64,000 nt of DNA from Planctomycetota bacterium (lineage in GTDB: Bacteria; Planctomycetota; UBA1135; GCA-002686595), in NCBI GenBank assembly GCA_002686265.1, contig NZBA01000089.1, positions 55,765 through 119,764 on the forward strand, written 5' to 3'. The position numbers and the translations under genes were made by a program. The notes under the pieces were generated by a model. The model worked only from the letters and a program-made list of their open reading frames with translations. It was not told the origin of the DNA and searched no databases. The number at the start of each line of letters is the position of its first letter. Position 1 is the first letter of the stretch. Positions 27,365 to 37,234 of the stretch are shown in pieces.

Positions 27365-28651
27365 TCAGCTCGGCTGGGTGATGTCGGCGTTCTCGCGCAG
27401 GAGCGTACGTACTCTGCGCTCCACGAGCTCGATGGCGACCTGGTCGAGCAGACCGTTTTCGCGGTAGTAGTCCCGAACCTCCTCCACGCTGGCCTGATTG
27501 CGTTGTGCGATCTGGGTCAGCTCCGCTGCCATGTCCGTGTCGGAGATCTTCACCCCTTCTTCTTCGGCGATCTTGCTCACCAGGAAAAAGGCCTTAGCGC
27601 CCTTCTCGACCGAAGTTCGCAGATTCGGGGTCTCTGTCTCAGCCTGTTGGTCGGCCTCTTCCTCGGTCTGTCCCTGCTCGACGAGCTGCCCGCGCAGGGC
27701 CTCCAGGCGGCCCTGGAGCTGGTTCTCGACCATCGTTTCGGGCAAGTCGAAGTCGTGGCTCTCGAGGACTCGCTCGAGGAGCTTGCCCTCGACGCGCGTC
27801 TGTTCGCGCTCCTCCTTGAAGCGCTCGATGTCCTTGCGCACGCGCGCGGTGAAGGCCTCGGCGTCCTCGGCGCCGGCCATCTCCCACAGCTCCTCGTCGC
27901 TGGGAGGCACCATCCGGAAGACCTCGCCGACCTCGACCCGGCAGACGCCCTCGGCGCCGCGCACGTCCTCGCGCTCGAAGTCGTCGGGGACGGTCATCGG
28001 GACTTCGATCTCGGCGCCGGCGCCGGCGCCGGTCATGTGCTCGCTCCAGACTCCCTCCGCGACCCCGGGGATCGCGTCGCTGGTCGACAGGCGCATGCCC
28101 TCGCGTTCGAAGATCGTCTCGTCGCCGACCTTCCAGGCGAGCTTGCACAGGGCCATTCCGCCCTCTTCCAGGCCTCCGTCCTCGAGCGGCTCGGGCGTCG
28201 CACGCGAGCCGCGCATGGAGTCGACGGCGCTCTCGATCTCCTGCTCCAGGACCGGCTCCAGCTCGCTCTCGATCGTCAGGCCCTTGTACTCGCCGAGCTC
28301 GATTTCCGGTCGCAGGTTGACGCCGAAGGTGTGCGAGAACTCCTCGCCCTTCACGACCTCCAAGGAGGCCGGATCGATCTGCGGGTGGCCGATCGGCGCG
28401 AGCGAGTGCTCGCTGATCGCTTCGCGCAGGGCCATGCCCAAGAAGTGCTCGGCGGTTTCCTTGCGGGCGCCCTCTCCGAACTGTCTCTCGAGGATCCCCA
28501 GGGGGACCTTCCCCGGGCGAAAGCCCTTCATGCGCACGCTGCGCCCGTGGTGCTTCAAGACCTGCGCGGCCTGACGCTCGAACTCCTCGCTGGGGACGGT
28601 GAGGGAGACCGTGGCCTCGCAGGGGCCTGTTCTATCGACGGTGACTTCCAA
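27365..28651 (-). CDS. tig: trigger factor
   Basis: 428 residues. Ribosome-binding domain with the GFRPGKVP signature near residue 47. A shortened, FKBP-like PPIase region spans about 150-250 with an Ala/Gly-rich insertion (GAGAGAE), and the helical C-terminal chaperone part follows. It binds nascent chains at the exit tunnel. The start is a TTG: alignment with known trigger factors begins exactly at LEVTV, and there is no ATG or GTG close upstream in frame. First gene of tig-clpP-clpX. Confidence 0.93.
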   Translation of the reverse strand: MEVTVDRTGPCEATVSLTVPSEEFERQAAQVLKHHGRSVRMKGFRPGKVPLGILERQFGEGARKETAEHFLGMALREAISEHSLAPIGHPQIDPASLEVVKGEEFSHTFGVNLRPEIELGEYKGLTIESELEPVLEQEIESAVDSMRGSRATPEPLEDGGLEEGGMALCKLAWKVGDETIFEREGMRLSTSDAIPGVAEGVWSEHMTGAGAGAEIEVPMTVPDDFEREDVRGAEGVCRVEVGEVFRMVPPSDEELWEMAGAEDAEAFTARVRKDIERFKEEREQTRVEGKLLERVLESHDFDLPETMVENQLQGRLEALRGQLVEQGQTEEEADQQAETETPNLRTSVEKGAKAFFLVSKIAEEEGVKISDTDMAAELTQIAQRNQASVEEVRDYYRENGLLDQVAIELVERRVRTLLRENADITQPS

Positions 28652-28795
28652 GAAACGAACTCTCGAGGATCAGGGTCAGGTGGGGGAGGGTAAGTCCGGG
28701 CGGGAATCTACCGCCTGGTGAAACGAGTGGCCAGCGCGCCCGTAGAAACACGTTGCCTGCGGATCGTGGCCGGCGGTGGCTCCGCTCGCTCATGC

Positions 28796-28801
28796 TACCC
28801 T
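28796..28801 (+). promoter_or_regulatory. candidate -10 (TACCCT) for the RND efflux operon
   Basis: TACCCT lies 38 bases before the adaptor ATG in the 188-base divergent gap to tig. The other half of the gap holds TAGATT- and TACCCT-like boxes on the minus strand that could serve tig. No -35 is convincing. Confidence 0.3.
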
Positions 28802-28839
28802 CTGGCGACCGCCGCCCGTACCCACGATCCGCCCCCTCG

Positions 28840-30120
28840 ATGTCTCGAGTTCTCAAGAGCCTGATCGCCGTGCTCGTCATCGCGGCGGGCACCGCCGGCG
28901 CCCTGTGGCTGTTGGAGTGGGCGCGCCCGGTCCCCGAGCGCCGCGCGGCGACGGGGCCGGGCCCGGTCCCGGTCGCCGTGCGCCGCCTCGAGCCCACGCT
29001 GGCCGAGGTGGCGGTGCAGGCCTTCGGGACCTTCGAGCCCTTGCGCCAGGCCCGGGTCGCACCCGAGGTCTCCGGGCGGCTGGAGTGGGTGCGGGATCCC
29101 TGGCGGCGGGGGACCCCGGTCGCGGCCGGGGAGGCCCTGCTGCGCCTGGACGCGACCCTGCTCGATCAGCAGCTGGCCCTGGCGGCGGCCGACCTCGATC
29201 GGGCCCGGGCGGGGGTGGAGGCGGCCAGCGCCGTGCGCGACCAGGCGCAGGCTCTGCTGCCCGCCGCCCGCGAGGCCCTGGAGCTGGCCGCGCGCGAGGA
29301 GCGGCGCCTAGAGCGCCTGTTCGAGGGTGGAGACGCCTCCCAGAGCGCCCTGGACCGGGCGCGCGAGAAGCGCGTCGGCGCCTCGGCGGCCATCGAGGAG
29401 CGCCTGGGCGCCCTGGCTCTCGCCAGCGCCCGGCGCGGCGAGGCGGACGAGGCCGTGCGCGCGGCGAGCGCGGCCGAGGCCTTGGCGCGCGAGCGCCGCG
29501 CTCGCGCCGAGCTGCACGCCCCCTTCGACGGCCTGCTGGTGGATCCGCCGCCCGCGGTGGGCACCTATCTGCCGGCAGGGGCGAGCGTCCTGCGCCTGAG
29601 CGACCTCTCGATCCTGGTCCTGATCCTGCGCATCAACGAGGACGATCTGCCCGGCCTGCGGGTCGGCCTGCCCGTGCGCGTGAGTCTGCCCGCGCTCCCC
29701 GGCGAGGCCCTCGAGGCGCGCGTGGCGGCCGTCGGCGTCGAGGCCGACCCGCGCACGCGGACGGTCGCGGTCGAAGTCCACCTGCCGGGCTCGCCCGCGG
29801 GAGCGGAGGGCTCGGCGGCGCGCGTGCTGCGCCCCGGCCAGTTCGCCGAGGCGCGTATCGCGGTGCGCTCCGTGCCCGACGCCCTCGTGCTCGCGCGCTC
29901 GGAATTCGTCTGGTTGGACGGCGCTCCGACCGCCTTCGTCGTCGCCGAAGCAGCGGCCGGCAAGACCGTCGAGGCGCGCAAGCTGACTCTCGGTGTGCGC
30001 GTCGAACAGGGATTCGTCGTGAGCGCCGGTCTCGTGGCCGGCGAGTGGCTGGTCACCGCGCCCCTCGGCCGGCTCCTGGGCGGCGAGCCCTGCGTGCTGC
30101 GGGAGGAGAACGAGCTGTGA
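28840..30120 (+). CDS. RND efflux periplasmic adaptor (HlyD/MFP family)
   Basis: 426 residues. One N-terminal membrane helix (about 6-24), then a lipoyl/barrel-sandwich half (FEPLRQARVAPEVSGRLEWV), a long Ala/Arg/Glu-rich coiled-coil hairpin (about 105-215), the second lipoyl half (AELHAPFDGLLVDPPPAVGTYL), a beta-barrel and a membrane-proximal domain. It links the RND pump to an outer-membrane channel not found here. ATG 28840 is chosen because it places the membrane helix at the N-terminus. Its stop overlaps the pump start. Confidence 0.9.
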   Translation: MSRVLKSLIAVLVIAAGTAGALWLLEWARPVPERRAATGPGPVPVAVRRLEPTLAEVAVQAFGTFEPLRQARVAPEVSGRLEWVRDPWRRGTPVAAGEALLRLDATLLDQQLALAAADLDRARAGVEAASAVRDQAQALLPAAREALELAAREERRLERLFEGGDASQSALDRAREKRVGASAAIEERLGALALASARRGEADEAVRAASAAEALARERRARAELHAPFDGLLVDPPPAVGTYLPAGASVLRLSDLSILVLILRINEDDLPGLRVGLPVRVSLPALPGEALEARVAAVGVEADPRTRTVAVEVHLPGSPAGAEGSAARVLRPGQFAEARIAVRSVPDALVLARSEFVWLDGAPTAFVVAEAAAGKTVEARKLTLGVRVEQGFVVSAGLVAGEWLVTAPLGRLLGGEPCVLREENEL

Positions 30121-33100
30121 TCCGTGCGCTCGTGCGGGCCGCGGTCCGCAACCCCGTGGCGGTCAATCTGGGCGCTCTCGGCTTGTGCTCCCTGGGGCTG
30201 CTGGTCTACCAGGACATGCCGCGCGAGGTCATCCCGATTCTCTCGCCCCAGAGCGTGCACGTGATGACGGTCTACCCCGGCGCGTCGGCGGAGGACGTCG
30301 AGCGGCTGGTGACCCTGCCCATCGAGGACCAGTTGGCGGGGCTGGACGACATGGAGGAGCTACTGAGCACCTCGCAGGAAGGCGTCAGCACGATCACGCT
30401 GACGACCTCGCGCTCGACGGACATCACCCGCTTCCTCGACGATGTGCGCGCGCGCCTGCAGTCGGGTGACCTCGAGCTTCCTCTCGACGCCGAGGAGCCG
30501 GCCGCCCGCGAGCTGCGCACCGAGCTGCCGGTGATCGCCGTCTACGTGTACGGCTGGGCGGACGAGGGGGACCTGCGCCGCGCCGCGGAGGAGCACCAGC
30601 GCCGCCTCGAGGACCTCGACGGAGTGAGTAGCGTGCGCATCACCGGCGTGCGCCGACCGCGCCTTTGGATCGAGGTCGATCCCCTCGCCCTGGAGCGCTA
30701 CGGCCTGACCCTGGACGGGCTCGGCCGGGCGATCGAGAGGCGCAGCCGAGATTTGCCCCTGGGGAGCCTCTCCACGGAGCAGGGCGAGTTCCTGATGCGC
30801 GTCGACTCCGATGTCGCGCGGGCGGCCGACCTGGAGAGCCTGCCGGTGCTCGCCGGCCCCGACGGCACCTGGCTGCCGCTCTCGCGGGTGGCGCGCGTGC
30901 GCGACGCCTTCGAGCGCCCGGTCACCCGCGCGCGCTTCAACGGCCTCCCCGCGGCTCAGCTGCACGTGCGCAAGAAGGTCGAAGGCGACTTGATCGACAT
31001 CGCCGCGGTCATCCACGACTACGTCGACGAGCAGGCCGCCGAGACGCCTCCGGGGATTGCTCTGGGCGTGAACTCCGACCTCTCGGTGTACGTCGTGAAT
31101 CGCCTGCGCGTCATGCGCAACTCCGGCCTCATCGGGCTCCTGCTCGTCGGTCTCTCCCTGCTCTCGTTTCTGAGTGCGCGCGTGGCCCTGTGGACCGCCC
31201 TGGGTATCCCGGTCTCGTTTCTGGGCGGCATCTTCCTAGCGGGCACCGTGGGTGTGACGATGAACATGGTCACGATGATGGCCCTGATCGTCGTGCTGGG
31301 GATGATCGTCGACGACGCGATCGTGGTGGGGGAGAATGTCTTCCGCCTGATGGAGGAGGGGATGGAACCCGAGGCGGCGGCCGTCGAGGGCACAGGGCAG
31401 GTCGGCAAGCCCGTGCTGGCGACGATCATGACCAGCATCGTCGCCTTCCTGCCGGTCCTGATGATGGGCGGGACGAGCGGGGAGCTGATGCGCCCGGTGC
31501 CGTTGGTAGTGAGCTTCTGCCTGGTCGTCTCCTTGGTGGAGGCGTTGACGCTGCTGCCGTCGCATCTCGCGCACTGGGGCGCGGCGCGGCGGGCGGCCGG
31601 CGCCGCGGCAGTGGGGACCGCGGTGGCCGAGCGCTGGTACGAGCCGGTGCGTCGCGCCTACCTCGCGCTCCTCGCGCGGGCCCTGCGCTGGCGCTACGTG
31701 ACTCTCGCCGGCGTCTGCGGCGTGGCGGCGATCGTGGGGGGCTTCGCGATCTCCTGGCTGCCCTTCGTGCTGTACGAGGAGTTCGAGTCGAAGCTCTTCC
31801 ACGTGAACCTGCACATGGCCCCGGAGACCTCCCTGGCCGAGAGCGAGCGCGTGGCGCTCGGTATCGAGCGCCTGCTGCGCGAGAACCTCGCCGAGACCGA
31901 GGTCGAGAGCGTGAACGTCATCGCCGGCGTCATGGCCCGCGACGCGAATCGCTGGGAGCTGGGACAGGATCTGGCTCAGGTGTGGGTCGAGCTGCGCGAG
32001 GGCGAGGGACGTTCGCTCTCCACTCGCGCGATCGTACAACAGGTGCGCGATCTGCTGCGCGACGCGCCGCACCCGATCGAGAGCACCGAGGTCGACATGC
32101 CCCAGGGAATCGGCACGGGCAAGGCCCTGGACCTGTGGGTTCGCGGGCCTGACCTCACCGAGCTGCGAGCGGTCTCAGCGGAGTTGACGCAGATCCTGGG
32201 CTCCTACGCGGGCGTGCACGCGGTGACCGAAAACGTCGATACGGGGAAACTGGAGTTGGTCGTGCACGTGAGCGACCGGGCGCGGTCGCTGGGCTTGGAC
32301 GAGACGCTGCTCGCCTCCCAGCTTCGCACCGCCTTCGAGGGAGTGCGCTACGGCCGCATCCGGCGCGGCCGGGACGACGTCGAGTTGACGCTGAAGATCC
32401 CCGAGGAGCTACGCACGGATCCGATGGCCCTCGACGACGTGCGGGTGTCGCTCCCCGGCGGCGGCCGCGTGCCCCTGGCGTCGGTGGCCGAGGTGCGGCC
32501 GGTCCACGGACTCTCGCGCATCACGCGCAACGACCGTGAGCGGGCGATGAACGTCGTGGCGGACGTGGAGACCGACCAGAGCTCGGTGAGCGATGTCACC
32601 GCCCGCATCGCGGCCGACTTCGAGCGCATCGCCGAGCGCCATCCCGGCTACGAGCTCGTCGTCAAGGGGGACCAGAAGGAGACCGAGGAGTCGATGGCCG
32701 ACCTGCGCCGCGCCTCGTTCGTCGCCCTGGCCCTGATCTTCGTGATCCTGGGGACGCTCTTCCGTTCGGCGCTGCAGCCCCTCGTGATCATGTTCATCAT
32801 CCCCTTCGGCGGCGTCGGCGTCGTCGTGGGCCACGCTCTGATGGGACGGTCGATCAGCATGCTCTCGATGATCGGCCTCTTGGCCCTGACTGGCGTGGTG
32901 GTCAATGATTCGCTGATCCTGGTCGAGTTCGTGAACGAGGCTCGCCGCGGTGGGGCGGAGCTCATCGATGCCCTTCTCGAGGCCGGGCGCACGCGTTTCC
33001 GTCCGATCCTGCTCACCACGGTCACGACCATGCTCGGCCTCACGCCTCTGACCTTCTTCGTCACTGGCCAGGCGCGGTTCCTGCAGCCGATGGCCATCAG

Positions 33101-33263
33101 CCTCTTCTTCGGCCTGGCGGCGGCGACCATGCTCGTGTTGGTCGTCGTGCCCTGTGCCTACGCGGTCCTCGAGGACCTCCTGGCCTTCGTGCGCCGTCCG
33201 CGGCGCGTGCTGAGCGAGCTCCTCGCCGACGAGTGCGCGCCCGCCGGCGGGGACGTCGGCTAA
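30117..33263 (+). CDS. RND family efflux transporter permease
   Basis: 1048 residues, the normal size for HAE1-like pumps with 12 membrane helices and two large periplasmic loops. TM4 carries the paired Asp (MIVDDAIVVGEN). In TM10 the usual Lys position is Asn (VVNDSLILVEF), so the proton relay is of the non-AcrB type. PMTTMLGLTPL-like sequence appears as TTVTTMLGLTPL. Substrate unknown. The GTG start overlaps the adaptor stop (GTGA). Confidence 0.92.
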   Translation: MIRALVRAAVRNPVAVNLGALGLCSLGLLVYQDMPREVIPILSPQSVHVMTVYPGASAEDVERLVTLPIEDQLAGLDDMEELLSTSQEGVSTITLTTSRSTDITRFLDDVRARLQSGDLELPLDAEEPAARELRTELPVIAVYVYGWADEGDLRRAAEEHQRRLEDLDGVSSVRITGVRRPRLWIEVDPLALERYGLTLDGLGRAIERRSRDLPLGSLSTEQGEFLMRVDSDVARAADLESLPVLAGPDGTWLPLSRVARVRDAFERPVTRARFNGLPAAQLHVRKKVEGDLIDIAAVIHDYVDEQAAETPPGIALGVNSDLSVYVVNRLRVMRNSGLIGLLLVGLSLLSFLSARVALWTALGIPVSFLGGIFLAGTVGVTMNMVTMMALIVVLGMIVDDAIVVGENVFRLMEEGMEPEAAAVEGTGQVGKPVLATIMTSIVAFLPVLMMGGTSGELMRPVPLVVSFCLVVSLVEALTLLPSHLAHWGAARRAAGAAAVGTAVAERWYEPVRRAYLALLARALRWRYVTLAGVCGVAAIVGGFAISWLPFVLYEEFESKLFHVNLHMAPETSLAESERVALGIERLLRENLAETEVESVNVIAGVMARDANRWELGQDLAQVWVELREGEGRSLSTRAIVQQVRDLLRDAPHPIESTEVDMPQGIGTGKALDLWVRGPDLTELRAVSAELTQILGSYAGVHAVTENVDTGKLELVVHVSDRARSLGLDETLLASQLRTAFEGVRYGRIRRGRDDVELTLKIPEELRTDPMALDDVRVSLPGGGRVPLASVAEVRPVHGLSRITRNDRERAMNVVADVETDQSSVSDVTARIAADFERIAERHPGYELVVKGDQKETEESMADLRRASFVALALIFVILGTLFRSALQPLVIMFIIPFGGVGVVVGHALMGRSISMLSMIGLLALTGVVVNDSLILVEFVNEARRGGAELIDALLEAGRTRFRPILLTTVTTMLGLTPLTFFVTGQARFLQPMAISLFFGLAAATMLVLVVVPCAYAVLEDLLAFVRRPRRVLSELLADECAPAGGDVG

Positions 33264-33266
33264 CAT
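33261..33266 (+). promoter_or_regulatory. candidate -10 (TAACAT) seven bases before the GNAT gene
   Basis: TAACAT overlaps the RND stop codon and is followed by seven bases and GTG 33274. It matches the short-leader spacing seen elsewhere, so the GNAT gene may have its own promoter as well as read-through. Confidence 0.3.
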
Positions 33267-33273
33267 CACGCCC

Positions 33274-33738
33274 GTGGAAGTCCAGCTCAGGCAGATCGAG
33301 AGTCGCGAGGGGGCGTCCGCCCTCGCCGGGCGCCTCACCGAGTGCGCGGCGGCGGCCGTGGCGGAGTACCGCGAGGGGGTCCTGCCGGCGGGGATCGGCG
33401 CACGCATCGCCGAGGGCCACTTCGACGCTCCCGAGCGAGTGCTCTTGGTGGCGGAATCCGAGCCGGGCGCCGCGGACTTGGGCCTGTGTCTGACGGGGCC
33501 GTTCGAGGATCCCCTGACCGGCGAGCGTCAGCCCTTCGTGCGCCTGTTGTTCGTAGAGCCCTCGGTGCGCCACCGCGGCTTGGCGCGCGCCATGCAGGGA
33601 GAGGTGCGTGCGATCCTGGCCGAGCGCGGGCTCGAGGTCCTGGCCGGGCGGGCTCCCCACAACGACGACGCCCTGGTCTCGATGGGCGAACGCTGGGGGT
33701 TCGTGCGCCAGTGGGCCTACCTGGTCTACGAGCCCTGA
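33274..33738 (+). CDS. GNAT family N-acetyltransferase
   Basis: 154 residues. The acetyl-CoA binding stretch is LLFVEPSVRHRGLARAMQGEVRAIL, the usual V-x5-R-x2-G-x-A pattern. The C-terminal WAYLVYEP closes the fold. The substrate is unknown. GTG 33274 is ten bases after the RND pump stop. Confidence 0.75.
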   Translation: MEVQLRQIESREGASALAGRLTECAAAAVAEYREGVLPAGIGARIAEGHFDAPERVLLVAESEPGAADLGLCLTGPFEDPLTGERQPFVRLLFVEPSVRHRGLARAMQGEVRAILAERGLEVLAGRAPHNDDALVSMGERWGFVRQWAYLVYEP

Positions 33739-33759
33739 AGCGGGGCTCGAGCTCGAACG

Positions 33760-34284
33760 TCAGTCCGCCGCCTCGACCCGCCGCCCCAGACGCTCCAGTA
33801 CACTGGCCAGGCCGCGTTCGAGCTCGCCCTTGGCCCAGGGCAGGGCGAGCTTCGCGAGGGGGTCGGGACCGACGTCTCCGCGGCAGATGAGGGTCACTTC
33901 GGTTCCGGCGGCGGCCGGGGCGAGCAGGATCACTCCGCGGATCGGGTGGCGGTCGTCTCCGAGGTGCACGTCGAACCAGACCCCGCGCGCCGGATCGCTG
34001 GCGGTGAGCTCCAGCCGGCCGGGGCCGAGGCGCGAGGGCCCCCAGTGCAGTCGTGCGCCGGGGCCTCGCACCGGTCCCGTGCCGACCTCGAGGAGCGCGG
34101 CGTCTGCGACGGCCCAGGACCTCCAGCGCCCGACTGCGTCCAGCCAGGGGTGGACGGAGGCCGGTGGGGCGTCGAGGGTGCGGCGCGCCTCCACTTCCCA
34201 GGTGGAGTCCATGCACGTGGCGACGATCAGGGGCACGCCGATCAGCAGGGCGGCGAGAGCGAGGGTGGTCCGGAGGAGTTTCAC
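33760..34284 (-). CDS. SRPBCC family protein, membrane-anchored
   Basis: 174 residues. An N-terminal hydrophobic helix (residues 5-23) anchors or exports it; VATC could be a poor lipobox. The rest resembles the polyketide cyclase/START-like SRPBCC fold: EVEARRTLDAPPASVHPWLDAVGRWRSW, then strands ending in GTEVTLICRGDVG and a long C-terminal helix. It should bind a hydrophobic ligand; the ligand is unknown. GTG start. Convergent with the GNAT gene. Confidence 0.72.
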   Translation of the reverse strand: MKLLRTTLALAALLIGVPLIVATCMDSTWEVEARRTLDAPPASVHPWLDAVGRWRSWAVADAALLEVGTGPVRGPGARLHWGPSRLGPGRLELTASDPARGVWFDVHLGDDRHPIRGVILLAPAAAGTEVTLICRGDVGPDPLAKLALPWAKGELERGLASVLERLGRRVEAAD

Positions 34285-34303
34285 GGGGTGCGGGAGGGGC
34301 GGG

Positions 34304-34309
34304 AGGATA
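34304..34309 (-). promoter_or_regulatory. candidate -10 (TATCCT) for the SRPBCC gene
   Basis: On the minus strand TATCCT lies 19 bases before GTG 34284. The same hexamer precedes the yajC, ettA and radical SAM genes. Confidence 0.4.
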
Positions 34310-34409
34310 GCCGTGCGGGACGCGGATCCGCAACGCGGGCGCGGCGTCGCGGCGGGAGAGGTTGCACCGGAACCGTTCCTGTGGGATTCTTCGGTGCCCG
34401 AGCCTCACG

Positions 34410-35405
34410 ATGCAGTTCCAGCTTCTCCTCTCCGCGACCTTCGCCGCCGGCCTCACCGGTGGCTCCGTCGGTGGTTTGACCGCCGGACATTCCGAGAGCT
34501 GCGCCCCCGACCGCGCGGGTCGAGACGAGACGACCGTCCGGCGCCTCTCGGATTCGCTCCATCTGATCCACCGCTACGGGGCGAACATGGTCGTCTTCAC
34601 GGGTCCCGACGGCGTGCTGAAAGTGGACGGGGGATTCCTCGACGCCGCGCCCGAGATCGAGCTGGCCCTCGCGGAGCTCACCGACGAGCCCGTGCGCTAT
34701 CTGATCAACACCCACTGGCACAAGGACCACACCGGAGCCAACGCCTACTGGGGCCTGGCGGGGGCGACGGTCATCGCTCACGAGAACGTGCGCATGCGCA
34801 TGTTGGGCAGCGGTGACAAGGAGGGCGAAAAGATGCTCTTCCACGATCCGCCGATGGACCCCGAGGGCTTGCCGACGGTCACCTTCCGCGAGCGCTTGGA
34901 GCTCACCTTCAACGGCGAGCCGGTCCTGATCGAACACTACGCCTTCGGCCACACCGACGGGGATTCGGTCGTGTACTTCCCCGGACAGAACGTCGTCGTG
35001 ATGGGCGACCTCTACCGCCAGGACAACTTCCCCTACATCGAGCTGCGCTCGGGAGCGCGGCCGGCGGGGATGCTGAGGGCCATCGAGGCCGTGCTGCGCC
35101 GCGTTCCCGCCGACGTGACGGTCGTCCCCGGCCACGGAGCTGTCGGCACCCGTGCAGACCTGCGCGAGTTCTACGACATGCTCTGGGACGCCAACGAGCA
35201 GATCAAACGCGCCGTGACCGCCGGTCAGGATCTGATCGCCCTCTACAACAACAAGATGCTCGGCGAGTACGAGGATCGCTGGGCGGACGGGGGCCAGCGC
35301 AACCGAGTGCGCGGTTTCTTGCAGATCATGTGGTACTGCTACGCGCCCAAGTCCGCCCGCGGTCTCGGAGAGGATCGCGCCCCGGCCGTGAAGCCCGAGT
35401 TCTGA
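34410..35405 (+). CDS. exported MBL-fold metallo-hydrolase
   Basis: 331 residues. A signal peptide (QLLLSATFAAGLTGGSVGG) is followed by a metallo-beta-lactamase fold: THWHKDHTGAN (H-x-H-x-D-H), EHYAFGHTDGDSVVYF, and VVPGHGAVG for the last metal ligands. The group includes periplasmic beta-lactamase-like enzymes and quinoprotein-associated hydrolases; the substrate is unknown. ATG 34410 is preferred to 34362 because it begins the signal peptide. It is convergent with ettA. Confidence 0.85.
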   Translation: MQFQLLLSATFAAGLTGGSVGGLTAGHSESCAPDRAGRDETTVRRLSDSLHLIHRYGANMVVFTGPDGVLKVDGGFLDAAPEIELALAELTDEPVRYLINTHWHKDHTGANAYWGLAGATVIAHENVRMRMLGSGDKEGEKMLFHDPPMDPEGLPTVTFRERLELTFNGEPVLIEHYAFGHTDGDSVVYFPGQNVVVMGDLYRQDNFPYIELRSGARPAGMLRAIEAVLRRVPADVTVVPGHGAVGTRADLREFYDMLWDANEQIKRAVTAGQDLIALYNNKMLGEYEDRWADGGQRNRVRGFLQIMWYCYAPKSARGLGEDRAPAVKPEF

Positions 35406-35475
35406 CCGGCGGGGGCGGCCGGTCTTGCGGTCTTCACCGCGCCTGCTCGCCCACCGCCGGGACCCGCGGCCGCGC

Positions 35476-37125
<1,650 letters not shown>

Positions 37126-37135
37126 CAGGTCGGAG

Positions 37136-37141
37136 AGGATA
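37136..37141 (-). promoter_or_regulatory. candidate -10 (TATCCT) ten bases before ettA
   Basis: On the minus strand TATCCT, ten bases, ATG 37125. On the plus strand TATGCT at 37162-37167 could start the divergent ALDH7 transcript with a 67-base leader. Confidence 0.45.
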
Positions 37142-37234
37142 GCGTTCGCGCGCCGGTCCGCTATGCTCTTCCGCCCGATCCCCCCCCCACGCGCGAGCGA
37201 GCGTGCGAACGGTCACACCTGGAGCACTCGGACG

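Noticed and set aside
28013..28033. GGCGCC repeat inside tig as a possible recombination or frameshift site
   Set aside because: It is in frame, encodes a Gly/Ala loop of the PPIase domain, and such GC repeats are common in this base composition.
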